Below, piece by piece: positions 46,432-56,733 of a DNA stretch of 64,000 nt (the stretch's first letter is position 1; the number at the start of each line of letters is the position of its first letter). The notes beneath the pieces were generated by a model, which saw nothing but the letters and a program-made list of their open reading frames with translations, was not told the DNA's origin and searched no databases. Source of the stretch: Jeotgalibacillus sp. S-D1 (GTDB lineage: Bacteria; Bacillota; Bacilli; Bacillales; Jeotgalibacillaceae); contig NZ_SMZR01000001.1 of the NCBI RefSeq assembly GCF_004358665.1, forward strand, positions 124,001 through 188,000. Direction: 5' to 3'. Position numbers and translations under genes: made by a program.

Positions 46432-46911
46432 TTATAAATATTCTGTTAGAATTGCTGCGAATTTTTCGAGCTCTTTTTCATCCGTTTCATCAAATCTGGA
46501 TTTGACAGGGCTGTCTATATCAAGCACTCCAAGTAAACGGCCATTCTTGATAAGAGGAACAACAATTTCTGATTGGGATGCAGCATCGCAGGCAATATGG
46601 CCAGGGAACGCCTGAACATCTTCAACCCTCATTGTTTTACGCTCTGATGCTGATGTGCCGCATACGCCTTTACCAAAAGGAATGCGCACGCATGCCGGGA
46701 GACCCTGAAAAGGACCTAACACAAGCTCATCTTTATCTGTTAAATAAAATCCAACCCAGTTTGTCCGATCCAGAAATTGATTAAGCAGTGAGGAAGCATT
46801 GCTCAGATTGGCAATTTGGTTTGTTTCCCCATCCAGCAGGGCGCGCAGCTGTTTATGAACAAGCGTGTATTGTTCTTTTTTGGTTCCTTTATACATTTCG
46901 ACAGTAAACAA
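46432..46911 (-). CDS. ytsP: GAF-domain free methionine-R-sulfoxide reductase (YtsP)
   Basis: Reduces free methionine-R-sulfoxide. The 159-residue GAF protein keeps the three catalytic cysteines with the fRMsr spacing C-x9-C-x23-C (PACVRI, GVCGTS, HIACDA). TTG 46911 is the likely start, with AGAAGGTG upstream; it yields MFTVEMYKG, like the B. subtilis protein. An ATG further upstream adds 12 residues without a ribosome site. Confidence 0.9.
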   Translation of the reverse strand: MFTVEMYKGTKKEQYTLVHKQLRALLDGETNQIANLSNASSLLNQFLDRTNWVGFYLTDKDELVLGPFQGLPACVRIPFGKGVCGTSASERKTMRVEDVQAFPGHIACDAASQSEIVVPLIKNGRLLGVLDIDSPVKSRFDETDEKELEKFAAILTEYL

Positions 46912-47084
46912 ACTGTTCACCTTCTTTTTGATTAAATATTCTGTCAATTGTGCATACTTACCCGATATTTGGTGAGAGGTTTTTAAAGGTAAGCAGTCAT
47001 AAGTGGAGAATTTAAGAAAGACAGTATTCTATTTTTAGCATACTCCATGATTGTAAGCAATCATTAAGAAGGGGATGAACAGAG

Positions 47085-47720
47085 ATGGCGATTTTACAAC
47101 AGCGTGAAACTAAATCTGATGTCATGATTGCAGCGGTTGATTTGTTTTTTACAAAAGGATACCACGCTACAAGTATTCGTGAAATATCTGCAAAAGCAGG
47201 CGTCAATGTTGCTACTGTTTCTTATTATTTTGCCGGTAAGCAGGGATTACTTGAAGAGTGTTTAATCGGATTTTTTGAACCCTATTTAGAGGTGCTTGAA
47301 AAAGTCGCAAAATCGATTGAATTAACAAATGACCCGGCACGGTCATTCATGATGGAAGCCGCCTTTTCTCTGATTGAATTTCAGCAGCAAAACCACCGTT
47401 TCGCAAGGTTTGCATGGAGGGAAGTCACAATGGACAGCCAAATGGTACGCGAAATGACCTCCTGCTATTTGAGAAAAGAACAATATATTTGGAAACTGTT
47501 ATTAGCACAGGATATAGAAAAAGGGATATCCATTAAGATATCACCTTCATTTTTCCTCATTCAGTTAACGTCTATGATTTCGATGCCTTTTTTACAAAGT
47601 CAGACCATACAGGAGCTTTGGAACGTCAATCCAAGCGAAAAACTATTTACCCGCCTGTACAGCAATATCATCAAGGAGTGGTATCTGGGTGTAACCTGTG
47701 AATCTGCGATAGTATTATGA
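47085..47720 (+). CDS. refZ: TetR-like regulator RefZ (YttP)
   Basis: DNA-binding protein that helps position the sporulation septum and capture the chromosome. The 211-residue protein has a TetR HTH at about residues 10-55 (SIREISAKAGVNVATVSYYF) and a helical C-terminal domain. AAGGGGATG precedes the ATG. The 3' end overlaps convergent hisJ by 6 bases. Order ytsP-refZ-hisJ is that of B. subtilis. Confidence 0.9.
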   Translation: MAILQQRETKSDVMIAAVDLFFTKGYHATSIREISAKAGVNVATVSYYFAGKQGLLEECLIGFFEPYLEVLEKVAKSIELTNDPARSFMMEAAFSLIEFQQQNHRFARFAWREVTMDSQMVREMTSCYLRKEQYIWKLLLAQDIEKGISIKISPSFFLIQLTSMISMPFLQSQTIQELWNVNPSEKLFTRLYSNIIKEWYLGVTCESAIVL

Positions 47721-48524
47721 TAGATCAGATGGCAGAATTAATTGCTCGCGGCCCTGGTTAAGGTCATCTGCCTGGTGAGCGTCGGACCCGTAAACAAGAG
47801 GGATGCCCATATGGACTGCTTTAGCGACAATGTCCTCGGAAGGGTATACTTCCCTGCAATAAGGTTTAACTGCACCTGCGCCGTTGTAGTCCAATTCACT
47901 GCCCGTTTCCTGCACTGCTTTTAAAATGGCATCTATAAGATGGCTATGAGATTTAGCAAAAGGATACTTTAATTGAAATTTTCTTGCCAAAGTTATATGA
48001 CCGATTCGTTTAGGTTTAAATGAACCAAGATCAGCCATTATGGAATCAAGAACAGTCTGGTAGTAAGCTTCATGAATGCTGTCTGATGAGCCATAGCGGG
48101 TGATCATCCTTTTAAATACCTGGTGGCTGAAATCCATACAGTCATATATTCCGTCTTTTAATAAAAAATGAACAGATAGGATCGAGTCATCTAATTCCTT
48201 TCCATATTCGGTTAAGAAAGAAGCCGTTTCAGTTTCAAAGCCTTTAATAAAATCAACTTCCAGACCTGTCTGAATGGCCAGGTCTTTTTTATATGCTTTT
48301 TTAAGGTCTGAAAGGTCGTAAAAATACTGTTCCAGATGATCCATTTTCATGCCGCTGTCCTTGTCAGGCGTAGGGTCTGTAAATGATTTTGGCAGGGGTG
48401 CATGCTCCATAAAAGAAATTTCATCATACCCAAGTTCTATGGCGCGTTCAATATAACGTGTAAACGAATCTTTTGAACCATGTGGACAATAAGGACTATG
48501 AATATGTCCATCTCTCAGTTTCAT
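47715..48524 (-). CDS. hisJ: Histidinol-phosphatase HisJ (PHP family)
   Basis: Hydrolyses histidinol phosphate in histidine synthesis. The 269-residue PHP-fold enzyme has metal ligands in DGHIHSPYC, FMEHAPL, GLEVDF, SVHFL and the final GSDAHQADD. It is monocistronic, separate from any his operon, as in Bacillus. Confidence 0.93.
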   Translation of the reverse strand: MKLRDGHIHSPYCPHGSKDSFTRYIERAIELGYDEISFMEHAPLPKSFTDPTPDKDSGMKMDHLEQYFYDLSDLKKAYKKDLAIQTGLEVDFIKGFETETASFLTEYGKELDDSILSVHFLLKDGIYDCMDFSHQVFKRMITRYGSSDSIHEAYYQTVLDSIMADLGSFKPKRIGHITLARKFQLKYPFAKSHSHLIDAILKAVQETGSELDYNGAGAVKPYCREVYPSEDIVAKAVHMGIPLVYGSDAHQADDLNQGREQLILPSDLS

Positions 48525-48730
48525 TAACCCTGTACCCCTTTCTATGTAACGGATATTTTATAGGCGAAAATAACTGAAAAACAAAGAATACATAAGGATG
48601 ATTAGCTATTGTGTCAAAAAAATAAGAAAAAACAAGAAAAATCACTGATAACATGGTATCATAAAGTCAATATCGTGAACATCCAATGGTTGTTAAAAGA
48701 GATGTCGGTTGTTTGGACAGGAGGCGTAAG

Positions 48731-50446
48731 ATGGAGTACTTAATCGGTTCCGTCATATTAATCGTAATCATCATTGCCATAGCCCTATTTTGGCGTAAAA
48801 AAGAGTACAAAGAAGTGGATCAACTAGAAGCAATAAAGCTAGAGATTCAACATCGGCCAATTCTTGAGGAAATGACAAAGGTTAAGCAGTTAAATATGAA
48901 CGGTCAAACGGAAGAATTATTTGAAGGCTGGCGTAAAACATGGACTCAAGTAGCAGACGGTAAATTAGCCGAAGTTGATTCCCTTTTATTTGATGCAGAA
49001 GAATACATTGATAAATTTCAATTTAAAAAATCAAAAACTCTTCGAGACACTATCCGAATCATGCTGGACGAAGCGGAAAAGGATATGAATCAAATTTTAA
49101 TTGAGCTTGAAGAACTGATGGGCAGTGACGAAAAAAACAAAGAAGAAATGGAAACAATTCAATCTGACTATAAAATCGCAAGAAGAGAACTGTTTACTCA
49201 GCGTCATACATACGGCAAAGCAGCAGAAGCGATTGAACGTAAAATTGAAGCAATTGATCCCAAGCTCATTCAATATAATGAAATGACTGAAAATGGAAAT
49301 TATTTAGCGGCCAGAGAGCTTGTCCTTTTGCTTGCTGATGAAATTGAGTTAATAAAGCGATTGCTGGATGAGCTGCCGGAAATGTACAATGAAACGTACT
49401 ATACAATGCCCTCTCAGCTATCAGAGTTAAAAGAAGGCTTTGAAGAAATGAAGGTTGCAGGCTTTCCATTGTTTCACATCACTCTTGAAAAAGATGCTGA
49501 ACTTATTCAGTCTTCTATTGACCAGGCACGCACGCATGTGAATCGTCTGGAAATGCAGGAAGCTGGCATATTAATTACTGCAATACATGATCAAATTGAT
49601 AATTTGTACGATTTGCTTGAAAAAGAAGTGGACGCCCGGGCAAATGTAGCAGAATTTGCTGAACCAACCGGTCAATGGCTCTACAGTCAACAGGACCAAA
49701 ATTTATCGTTGAAATCCGAAACAGAATTTGTCCGCCAGGGATATAAAATGGATAAAGAAGATCTTGATGTGCCTAGAGAAATTGAGAAAAAGCTTCTTAG
49801 AATTGATAAAAAGTATACCGTTGTAAAAGAACGGCTGAATGCCGGCCAAACCGCCTTTTCAATTCTATGGGATGAACTGAAAATTATCCGGGAAGAATTA
49901 GAAGCTATTGCCCCGGCTCAAAATGAATTTAAGGAACAGCTGCAAAGACTGCGCCAGGATGAAGTGAATGTTCGTGATCTTGATCAGGAATTAAAACATA
50001 TGCTAAAAGAGCAGGAAAGAAAGATGCGTCATGCTAATCTTCCTCGATATCCGGAGTATATACTGGATCAAATAGACGATGCTCATGATCAGCTTTATCT
50101 GCTGGAACAGAGCTTAAGCGAAAAACCACTTAATCTGATCACGATCCAACAGCATGCCTCCACATCAAGTGTGATGGTCGAAGCGGCCTGTCAGGAAACG
50201 GAAAAAATGATTCAAACAGCTCAGGCTGTTGAAAAGGTTATCCAATACGGGAATCGCTACCGCAGCAAACACGAAGAGGTTTATATTGGCCTTAGCGAAG
50301 CGGAGCTGTTATTTAGAAAAGCTCAGTACCAGGAGGCACTTGAAAAGGCTTCTGAAGCGATTGAGATGGTTGAGCCTGGCGCTCTCAAACGAATTGAGGA
50401 GCTCACAGGGGATGCTATCCAAGATCGACAATATGTAAAACAATAA
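48731..50446 (+). CDS. ezrA: Septation ring formation regulator EzrA
   Basis: Negative regulator of FtsZ ring formation, 571 residues. One N-terminal helix (LIGSVILIVIIIAIALFW) anchors it outside-in; the rest is four or more long coiled-coil repeats. ATG 48731 is chosen because AGGAGG is 8 bases upstream; a frame opening 15 codons earlier has none. Confidence 0.95.
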   Translation: MEYLIGSVILIVIIIAIALFWRKKEYKEVDQLEAIKLEIQHRPILEEMTKVKQLNMNGQTEELFEGWRKTWTQVADGKLAEVDSLLFDAEEYIDKFQFKKSKTLRDTIRIMLDEAEKDMNQILIELEELMGSDEKNKEEMETIQSDYKIARRELFTQRHTYGKAAEAIERKIEAIDPKLIQYNEMTENGNYLAARELVLLLADEIELIKRLLDELPEMYNETYYTMPSQLSELKEGFEEMKVAGFPLFHITLEKDAELIQSSIDQARTHVNRLEMQEAGILITAIHDQIDNLYDLLEKEVDARANVAEFAEPTGQWLYSQQDQNLSLKSETEFVRQGYKMDKEDLDVPREIEKKLLRIDKKYTVVKERLNAGQTAFSILWDELKIIREELEAIAPAQNEFKEQLQRLRQDEVNVRDLDQELKHMLKEQERKMRHANLPRYPEYILDQIDDAHDQLYLLEQSLSEKPLNLITIQQHASTSSVMVEAACQETEKMIQTAQAVEKVIQYGNRYRSKHEEVYIGLSEAELLFRKAQYQEALEKASEAIEMVEPGALKRIEELTGDAIQDRQYVKQ

Positions 50447-50480
50447 AAAAGTTGGCTCCGAATCCGGAGCCAACTTTTTT
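50445..50480. terminator. Bidirectional terminator between ezrA and brnQ
   Basis: A perfect 16-base stem AAAAAAGTTGGCTCCG / CGGAGCCAACTTTTTT with a 4-base loop. Confidence 0.93.
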
Positions 50481-50485
50481 ATTGT

Positions 50486-51832
50486 TCAGATAGAAGTTAT
50501 TTTATCTGTGTTAGTTGAATGTTTGGATAAAACAGCCCATATGAATCCAATTACTCCGCCAATAAGAGCGGGAACTATCCAGCCAACTCCCTGATCCATT
50601 AATGGAAGGAAAGCCAGTGAATCGGAAAGGAAATTTTCCCCGATACCTGCTGCCAGTCCGTCACTGACCCCAACAATAAAAGTTGGAATAATGGCACCGA
50701 TGTAGACAGCTTGATATCCACGAAAAAAAAGATGAAAAAAAGATAAAAAGATTAACACGATAGCCATCGGATAAATCATGACCAGTACCGGAAGCGAGAT
50801 GGCGATCAACTGTGTCAATCCTATGTTAGCTACAATCATACTGAATCCAGCGAAAATAAAAACAAACACTTTATACGGCACAGAAGGGATCAGCTGTGAA
50901 AAATAAGTTGCAGTGGAAGATACCAATCCGATCGAAGTCGTTATACAGGCTGCTCCAATAGCTAAACCCAATATAACCGCACCGCTGGAACCATATAAAT
51001 ATGCAGCAGCTGCTGTAAGCAATGCCCCACCGTTTGACTGCTCGCCTACTGCAGAGATGCTCGTAGCTCCCAGGTGGCTTAAAGACAGGTAAACAAGCGC
51101 AAGCCCTGCAGCAGCGATAAAACCAGCATAAACCGTTGTGCGGACAAGTGCTCCCCTTTCTTTGATGCCCTTGTTTTTAATCGCTGTAATAACAACCAGA
51201 GCAAACACTAATGCAGCAATTGCATCCAATGTTAAATACCCTTCTATAAAACCTGTAAAGAATGGAGAAGTGGCATAATCGTCAACAGGTGTACCAGGTT
51301 CCCCCATCGGAGTTATAAATGCTCCCGCCACAAGAGCGGTTAAGATAATAATTAAAGCAGGAGTTAAAAATTTACCAATGCGATTTACAAGTCTTGATGG
51401 ATTTAAGGACAAAAATGCAGTTAAAGTAAAAAATATTACTGAGAACAAGAGCAGCGGCCATCCTGCAGTTGTTAAATCGGCCGGAAGAAATGGCAGGATC
51501 CCAATTTCATATGATACAGTTGCTGTTCTTGGAATTCCAAAAAATGGACCGATTGCTAAATATAATGTAATTGTAAAGATTATTCCGAAAATTGGGTGCA
51601 CACGACTTGCTAATTTTTGGGGATCTCCGCCAGAGTAAGCAATTGCAATAACCCCAAGCAGCGGCAACCCTACACCAGTTAATAAAAATCCAATGATGGC
51701 AGTGCCTACATGCTCACCAGCCTGCTGTCCCAGAAGTGGAGGGAAAATCATATTTCCGGCTCCCAGAAATAAAGCAAAAAGCATTAATCCTATTGTGAAA
51801 ACGCTACCAATAGACAAGGTTTTCTGTTTCAT
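50486..51832 (-). CDS. brnQ: Branched-chain amino acid transporter BrnQ (BraB)
   Basis: Sodium-coupled carrier for Ile, Leu and Val (LIVCS family). 448 residues, about twelve helices; FALFLGAGNMIFPPLLGQQA in the first helix and the GIPRTATVSYE segment are diagnostic. GGAGGTC precedes the ATG. Its place next to ezrA matches braB of B. subtilis. Confidence 0.95.
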   Translation of the reverse strand: MKQKTLSIGSVFTIGLMLFALFLGAGNMIFPPLLGQQAGEHVGTAIIGFLLTGVGLPLLGVIAIAYSGGDPQKLASRVHPIFGIIFTITLYLAIGPFFGIPRTATVSYEIGILPFLPADLTTAGWPLLLFSVIFFTLTAFLSLNPSRLVNRIGKFLTPALIIILTALVAGAFITPMGEPGTPVDDYATSPFFTGFIEGYLTLDAIAALVFALVVITAIKNKGIKERGALVRTTVYAGFIAAAGLALVYLSLSHLGATSISAVGEQSNGGALLTAAAAYLYGSSGAVILGLAIGAACITTSIGLVSSTATYFSQLIPSVPYKVFVFIFAGFSMIVANIGLTQLIAISLPVLVMIYPMAIVLIFLSFFHLFFRGYQAVYIGAIIPTFIVGVSDGLAAGIGENFLSDSLAFLPLMDQGVGWIVPALIGGVIGFIWAVLSKHSTNTDKITSI

Positions 51833-52039
51833 ATTTGACCTCCGTGTAGTGCTCTTTTAATACCTCGAGTATTTTATCACAAGTTAATCGAAATTTGTCG
51901 AAAATGCAAATAGTCGGAATTAATAAAATTTTCTTATGGTAAAAGTGATTTAAATGTGAAGCATCTTTGTTTAAATTGAGTTGTGTTATGATTAAGGATG
52001 TTTAAAAGCAATTATGAATCAAATGAAAGAGTGTGAAAA

Positions 52040-53173
52040 ATGATTTATTTGGATAATAGTTCTACAACAAAACCATATGAGCAAGTACTCGCTTCTTTTA
52101 TGCAAGTAAATGAGCGTTACTTTGGAAATCCTTCTTCCCTGCATCAGCTTGGTTCAACAGCCTCGACTTTACTCGAGAAGGCCCGCCAGCAAGCTGCTTC
52201 CATTCTTGGAGTGAGAACAGAAGAAATTATTTTCACTTCCGGCGGCACGGAATCCAATAACTTAGCCATAAAAGGAATTGTTAAGGCAAACAGGCACAAA
52301 GGAAATCATCTAATAACCACACAAATTGAACATCCATCGGTTCGGAATGTGTTTGAGGAATTAAAAGAAGATGGATTTACAGTCACTTATTTGCCTGTCA
52401 ATAAAAAGGGCATTATTTCAATAGAGGATCTTGGCGATGCATTAACAAATAAAACGATTCTGGTTTCCATTATGCATGTAAATAACGAAACGGGTTCTAT
52501 TCAGCCCATTCAGGAGGCTGGAGCACTAATTAAGAAACAATCACGTGCTTTTTTTCATGTGGATGCCATTCAAAGCTTCGGAAAAGTCCCGCTGGAAATT
52601 TACAATCATCAAATAGATCTGCTGTCTATTTCTGCTCATAAGTTTCATGGCTTAAAAGGATCCGGCCTTCTTTTTAACAAAAGGCTTAATCCTCTTACCG
52701 CTCAAAATACAGGCGGGAATCAGGAAAGCGGACTGAGAAGCGGAACAGAAAATGTGGCAGGTGCGGTTTCGATGGCTAAAGCAATGAGAATGGTTACCGA
52801 CAATAAAGAAGGCCTTGCAGCCATGGAAATTTATCGCGAACAATTGCTTCAGTTTTTTTCTTCCGAGCCTTATGTTCGAGTCATCAGCCCCAAAATAGGA
52901 GCTCCTCATATTTTAAACGTTGCCGTTCCAAAATTAAAAGGAGAAGTAATTGTACATGCTCTTGAAGAAAAGGGGATATATGTTTCTACAACCAGTGCCT
53001 GTTCCTCAAAAAGCGGGAAAATGAGCAGAACGATACAATCAATGGGCTTTACGCAAGCTGAGATAATCGGGACAATTCGTATCAGTATGTCTCATGACAC
53101 TTCTCAGAAGGAAGTTGATCAACTACAAAAAGTGTGGTCGGAAATTATTCCACCACTAATGAAAGGAATTTAA
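52040..53173 (+). CDS. Cysteine desulfurase (ThiI partner, NifS/IscS family)
   Basis: PLP enzyme that takes sulfur from cysteine as a persulfide. 377 residues; Lys201 in SAHKFHG binds PLP and Cys321 in TSACSSKSG carries the persulfide. EIIFTSGGTESNNLAIKG is typical. Only 7 bases separate it from thiI, so it most likely supplies sulfur for 4-thiouridine in tRNA (NifZ role in B. subtilis). Confidence 0.92.
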   Translation: MIYLDNSSTTKPYEQVLASFMQVNERYFGNPSSLHQLGSTASTLLEKARQQAASILGVRTEEIIFTSGGTESNNLAIKGIVKANRHKGNHLITTQIEHPSVRNVFEELKEDGFTVTYLPVNKKGIISIEDLGDALTNKTILVSIMHVNNETGSIQPIQEAGALIKKQSRAFFHVDAIQSFGKVPLEIYNHQIDLLSISAHKFHGLKGSGLLFNKRLNPLTAQNTGGNQESGLRSGTENVAGAVSMAKAMRMVTDNKEGLAAMEIYREQLLQFFSSEPYVRVISPKIGAPHILNVAVPKLKGEVIVHALEEKGIYVSTTSACSSKSGKMSRTIQSMGFTQAEIIGTIRISMSHDTSQKEVDQLQKVWSEIIPPLMKGI

Positions 53174-53180
53174 ATTAAGC

Positions 53181-54401
53181 ATGATTCAATACAATAGAAT
53201 TCTTATCCGTTATGGGGAAATCTCTACAAAAGGAAAAAATAGAAATCGATTTATAAACCAATTGAAACGTAACATAACCGACGCGCTTACAGGTCTTTCT
53301 GCTGTCAAAATTGAAGCAGGACGTGATCGCATGCATTTATTAATTCAAAACCCTGCTGAAGCACAGGAAATTTCAGATCGACTGGAACCAATTTTCGGTA
53401 TTCAGTCCTTTAGCCCGGTGATAAAAACGAATAAAGATCTGGAAGAAATGAAAGCTCAGTCAGTTTCCTTAGTCTCCTCGATTGTTAAAGGGCAGGCTAC
53501 CTTTAAAGTATCAGCCAGAAGAGCAGACAAATCATTTCCGCTTGATACAAATGAATTAAACTTTGAATTAGGATCATATGTGATGAAAAACGTTGCAGGA
53601 CTAACTGTGAAAATGAAAAAGCCTGAAATTGAACTGGTTGCAGAGGTGCGCGAAGAGGGCGTTTATTTGTCTGCGCAAAAAATACCTGGTGCAGGTGGGA
53701 TGCCAATCGGTACAGGCAACAAAGCAACTTTGATGCTGTCTGGCGGTCTGGACAGTCCTGTTGCCGGTTATCAAATGTTAAAACGTGGAGTTGAAATCGA
53801 AGCGGTGCATTTTCACAGTCCGCCTTTTACCAGCGAACAGTCAAAGGAAAAGGTTAGAAAGCTTGCAGCTCAGTTAGCCCGTTACTCCGGAACAGTAAAG
53901 CTGCACATCGTACCATTTACAGCTATTCAGCAAGCGATCCAAAAGCAGGTGCCGGAAAACTATACAATGACGTCAACAAGAAGAATGATGCTGAAGATTA
54001 CAGATATGATCAGGGATAAAACGGGCTCTAGAGCGATCATTACTGGCGAAAGCCTCGGACAGGTGGCAAGCCAGACCCTGGAAAGCATGCAGGCCATTAA
54101 TGCAGTGACTGAAACACCGGTTTTAAGGCCGCTGATTGCAATGGACAAAACAGAAATTATTGATGTCGCAAAATTAATTCAGACATATGACATTTCAATT
54201 TTACCTTTTGAAGATTGTTGTACTATTTTTACGCCAGCTGCACCTAAAACAAAACCAAAGCTTGAAAAGATTGTTTTTTATGAAAGCTTTCTGGATTTTG
54301 ATGAAATGCTTCAAAAAGCGGTTGATTTAACAGAGACAGAAATACTGACGCCAGACGCGCCAGATCAACAAATCAAAGATGATTATTCAGATCTTTTTTA
54401 G
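53181..54401 (+). CDS. thiI: tRNA 4-thiouridine synthetase ThiI
   Basis: Transfers sulfur to U8 of tRNA. 406 residues: N-terminal ferredoxin-like and THUMP domains (IRYGEISTKGKNRNRFINQL), then the PP-loop ATPase with SGGLDSPVAGYQM near 185. A C346-C347 pair sits where E. coli ThiI has a catalytic cysteine. The C-terminal rhodanese domain of enteric ThiI is absent, as usual in Bacilli. The ribosome site AAAGGAA lies in the end of the desulfurase gene. Confidence 0.95.
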   Translation: MIQYNRILIRYGEISTKGKNRNRFINQLKRNITDALTGLSAVKIEAGRDRMHLLIQNPAEAQEISDRLEPIFGIQSFSPVIKTNKDLEEMKAQSVSLVSSIVKGQATFKVSARRADKSFPLDTNELNFELGSYVMKNVAGLTVKMKKPEIELVAEVREEGVYLSAQKIPGAGGMPIGTGNKATLMLSGGLDSPVAGYQMLKRGVEIEAVHFHSPPFTSEQSKEKVRKLAAQLARYSGTVKLHIVPFTAIQQAIQKQVPENYTMTSTRRMMLKITDMIRDKTGSRAIITGESLGQVASQTLESMQAINAVTETPVLRPLIAMDKTEIIDVAKLIQTYDISILPFEDCCTIFTPAAPKTKPKLEKIVFYESFLDFDEMLQKAVDLTETEILTPDAPDQQIKDDYSDLF

Positions 54402-54492
54402 CAGCTGCAAAAAAAAGTCACATAAGAAATAATTACCAGTGTTAAGATGCGAATTTCTGCACATTCTATTCTCACAAGGGAGGTGAAAACAC

Positions 54493-54693
54493 ATGGCAAA
54501 CAGAAGTTCAAACAAACTTATTGTACCAGGTGTAGCTCAAGCACTAGATCAAATGAAATATGAAATCGCAACTGAATTTGGAGTACAACTTGGAGCTGAA
54601 TCTACAGCTCGCTCTAACGGTTCTGTTGGAGGAGAAATCACTAAACGTCTTGTTCAAATGGCTGAACAACAATTAGGTGGTTCTTCAAAATAA
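54493..54693 (+). CDS. sspA: Alpha/beta-type small acid-soluble spore protein
   Basis: DNA-coating protein of the dormant spore, 66 residues. [14 protein letters not shown] carries the GPR protease site (T-E-F-G), and [20 protein letters not shown] is the second DNA-binding segment. GGGAGGTGA precedes the ATG. CATTCTA at 54462-54468 could be a SigG -10; the -35 is poor. Which ssp paralogue it is cannot be decided; sspA is by position next to thiI. Confidence 0.95.
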   Translation: MANRSSNKLIVPGVAQALDQMKYEIATEFGVQLGAESTARSNGSVGGEITKRLVQMAEQQLGGSSK

Positions 54694-54712
54694 TTAATTC
54701 TTTCTTAAAAAT

Positions 54713-54751
54713 AAAAAGCCGACAGCTAATAGAGCTGCCGGCTTTTTATTT
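54713..54751 (+). terminator. Terminator after sspA
   Basis: AAAAAGCCGACAGCT pairs with AGCTGCCGGCTTTTT, then a T-run. Confidence 0.9.
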
Positions 54752-54763
54752 TTTTATTTGCTT

Positions 54764-54836
54764 TTTGAAGATGGCTGTTGGTTGAGTGCGAAGGGGTTGA
54801 GTGACCCTATCATGCTAAGAGTGAGGTAAAACAATA
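54764..54836. repeat. Third, strongly decayed copy of the GC-rich intergenic repeat
   Basis: AGATGGCTGTTGGTTGAGTG, then CGAAGGGGTTGAGTGACCC. Only the CTGTTG-TTG-AG-GCGAAGG start resembles the copy at 13747. Confidence 0.35.
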
Positions 54837-54976
54837 CATTCATAAACAATAAAACGTGTCCTGCACTTTATTCATTACATATTAATTTTGAGCGCCGTAC
54901 TTCAACTTTTCTCCAATATTTTGTAAACTTACATAAGGGTAATGGAATCGTACATAGATGTCAGGGGGAGACAGTC

Positions 54977-56560
54977 ATGCAACTTTGGACAGATGGAACA
55001 ATTTATACGATGCAGAGGGAAAACCATACAGTGGAATCAATGGTTACTAATAATGGGAAAATTATTGAAGTGGGTAATGAAACGGATCTCAACAATCGTT
55101 ATGGAAAATCCATTAAAAAAATAGTTAAATTAAATGGAAAAACGTTATTTCCCGGTTTTGTAGACAGCCATCTTCATTTAATCGGAGTTGGCGAAACGCT
55201 CATGCGCTTAGACTTGTCTCAAATGAAATCAAAGGATGAAGTACTGCATGCAATTAAAGATAAAGTGACAGAACTGCCTGAAGGAGAGTGGATTTTAGGT
55301 GACGGGTGGAATGAAAACAGCTGGGCTGTGCCTGAAGTGATTTCAGCTGCCGAGCTGGACGCTGTGGCGCCTCGTCATCCCGTTCAATTAAAGCGGATAT
55401 GCCGTCATGCTGTTGTAGTAAACTCAGTGGCTCTTGCCATCGCAAAAATAGATGAGCAGACGCCTGATCCTGAAGGCGGCTTAATCGATCGTGATGAAAA
55501 TAATGCTTTGACCGGGCTTTTAAAAGATCAGGCTCAGGACTTAATGATTGCGGCACTTCCGCCGATTGAGGATGAGTATATTCAAAAAGCCCTGCGAAAA
55601 GGTGTAGAGCATGCATGGTCCCTGGGCCTTACTGGCGGGCATACTGAAGATCTGAGTTATTACGGAGATTTTACACGCACATATAGAGCCTTTCAAAAGG
55701 TAATTGAAGAAGAAGGAAATCAATTCAGGGCTCATTTGCTGGTCCATCATCAGGTTATTGAGGACTGGCACCGTCAAGGCCACTCTTTTCTATCAGGATC
55801 CCGGTACGTGGAATTTGGTGCAATGAAGATTTTTGCTGACGGTGCACTGGGCGGCCGTACAGCGCTTTTAAAGGACGGTTACGCTGATGATCCTTCAACA
55901 AATGGAGTGGCGATTCACAGCCCTGAAAAACTTAAACAGCTGGTGTATAAAGCAAGGCAGTATGACTTGCCTATTGCTGTTCATACAATCGGAGATCTGG
56001 CATTTGAATATGTCCTGGATGCAATTGAACAGTTTCCATCCGGCAATCAGCGGGATAGGTTAATTCATGCGCAAATTCTAAATGAAGATCTGGTTCGCCG
56101 CGTAGAAAAGCTGCCGGTCGTTTTAGATATTCAGCCCCGTTTTGTAGCATCTGACTTTCCGTGGGTGATTGATCGGATTGGCGAAGAACGAATGCGATGG
56201 AATTATGCCTGGAAAACGCTCTTGGAAAGAGGAGTGTCTTGTGCGGGAGGTTCAGATGCTCCCATTGAACCTCTTGGGCCTTTATTAGGCATCCATGCTG
56301 CTGTGACAAGAACTTCACCTGGTAATGATACAGTTTATGGGGAGGAAGAATGCTTGTCCTTATATCAGGCGATCGAGCTCTTTACAAAAGGCAGTGCTTT
56401 TGCTTGTCATCATGAACATAACCGCGGAATGCTGAAAGAAGGATATTCAGCTGATTTTACCATTCTTGAAAAGGATCCTTTTCACATCGATATCAACGAC
56501 CTACTTTCTTTAAAGGTTAGTGCGACCGTAGTAGATGGTAAAATTGTATTTGAAGATTAA
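54977..56560 (+). CDS. ytcJ: Amidohydrolase family protein (YtcJ-like)
   Basis: A 527-residue metal-dependent amidohydrolase (amidohydrolase_3 type). The first metal motif is VDSHLHL, the later ones are AVHTIGDLAFEYVLDAIEQF and GGSDAPIEP. A cytosolic enzyme, probably an N-acyl or formyl-amine hydrolase, but the substrate is unknown. AGGGGGA precedes the ATG. Confidence 0.88.
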   Translation: MQLWTDGTIYTMQRENHTVESMVTNNGKIIEVGNETDLNNRYGKSIKKIVKLNGKTLFPGFVDSHLHLIGVGETLMRLDLSQMKSKDEVLHAIKDKVTELPEGEWILGDGWNENSWAVPEVISAAELDAVAPRHPVQLKRICRHAVVVNSVALAIAKIDEQTPDPEGGLIDRDENNALTGLLKDQAQDLMIAALPPIEDEYIQKALRKGVEHAWSLGLTGGHTEDLSYYGDFTRTYRAFQKVIEEEGNQFRAHLLVHHQVIEDWHRQGHSFLSGSRYVEFGAMKIFADGALGGRTALLKDGYADDPSTNGVAIHSPEKLKQLVYKARQYDLPIAVHTIGDLAFEYVLDAIEQFPSGNQRDRLIHAQILNEDLVRRVEKLPVVLDIQPRFVASDFPWVIDRIGEERMRWNYAWKTLLERGVSCAGGSDAPIEPLGPLLGIHAAVTRTSPGNDTVYGEEECLSLYQAIELFTKGSAFACHHEHNRGMLKEGYSADFTILEKDPFHIDINDLLSLKVSATVVDGKIVFED

Positions 56561-56602
56561 ATTAGACTGTTATGCCTTTTTAATTACACATGGCAGCTGG
56601 TG

Positions 56603-56632
56603 AAAGCACTCATAATAGTGAGTGCTTTTTAT
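56603..56632 (+). terminator. Terminator after ytcJ
   Basis: AAAGCACTCA / TGAGTGCTTT with a 6-base loop, then TTTAT. Confidence 0.85.
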
Positions 56633-56667
56633 CTTGGATATTTATTTAATGTATTCCATTTAGAGTC

Positions 56668-56695
56668 TTGACTAAATGGCAATCGGGCGTATAAT
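56668..56695 (+). promoter_or_regulatory. SigA-type promoter of rarD
   Basis: TTGACT (56668-56673), 16-base spacer, perfect TATAAT (56690-56695). Confidence 0.75.
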
Positions 56696-56733
56696 AAATT
56701 TTATTTCGCAACTCAAAAGAATGGGAGAACGAT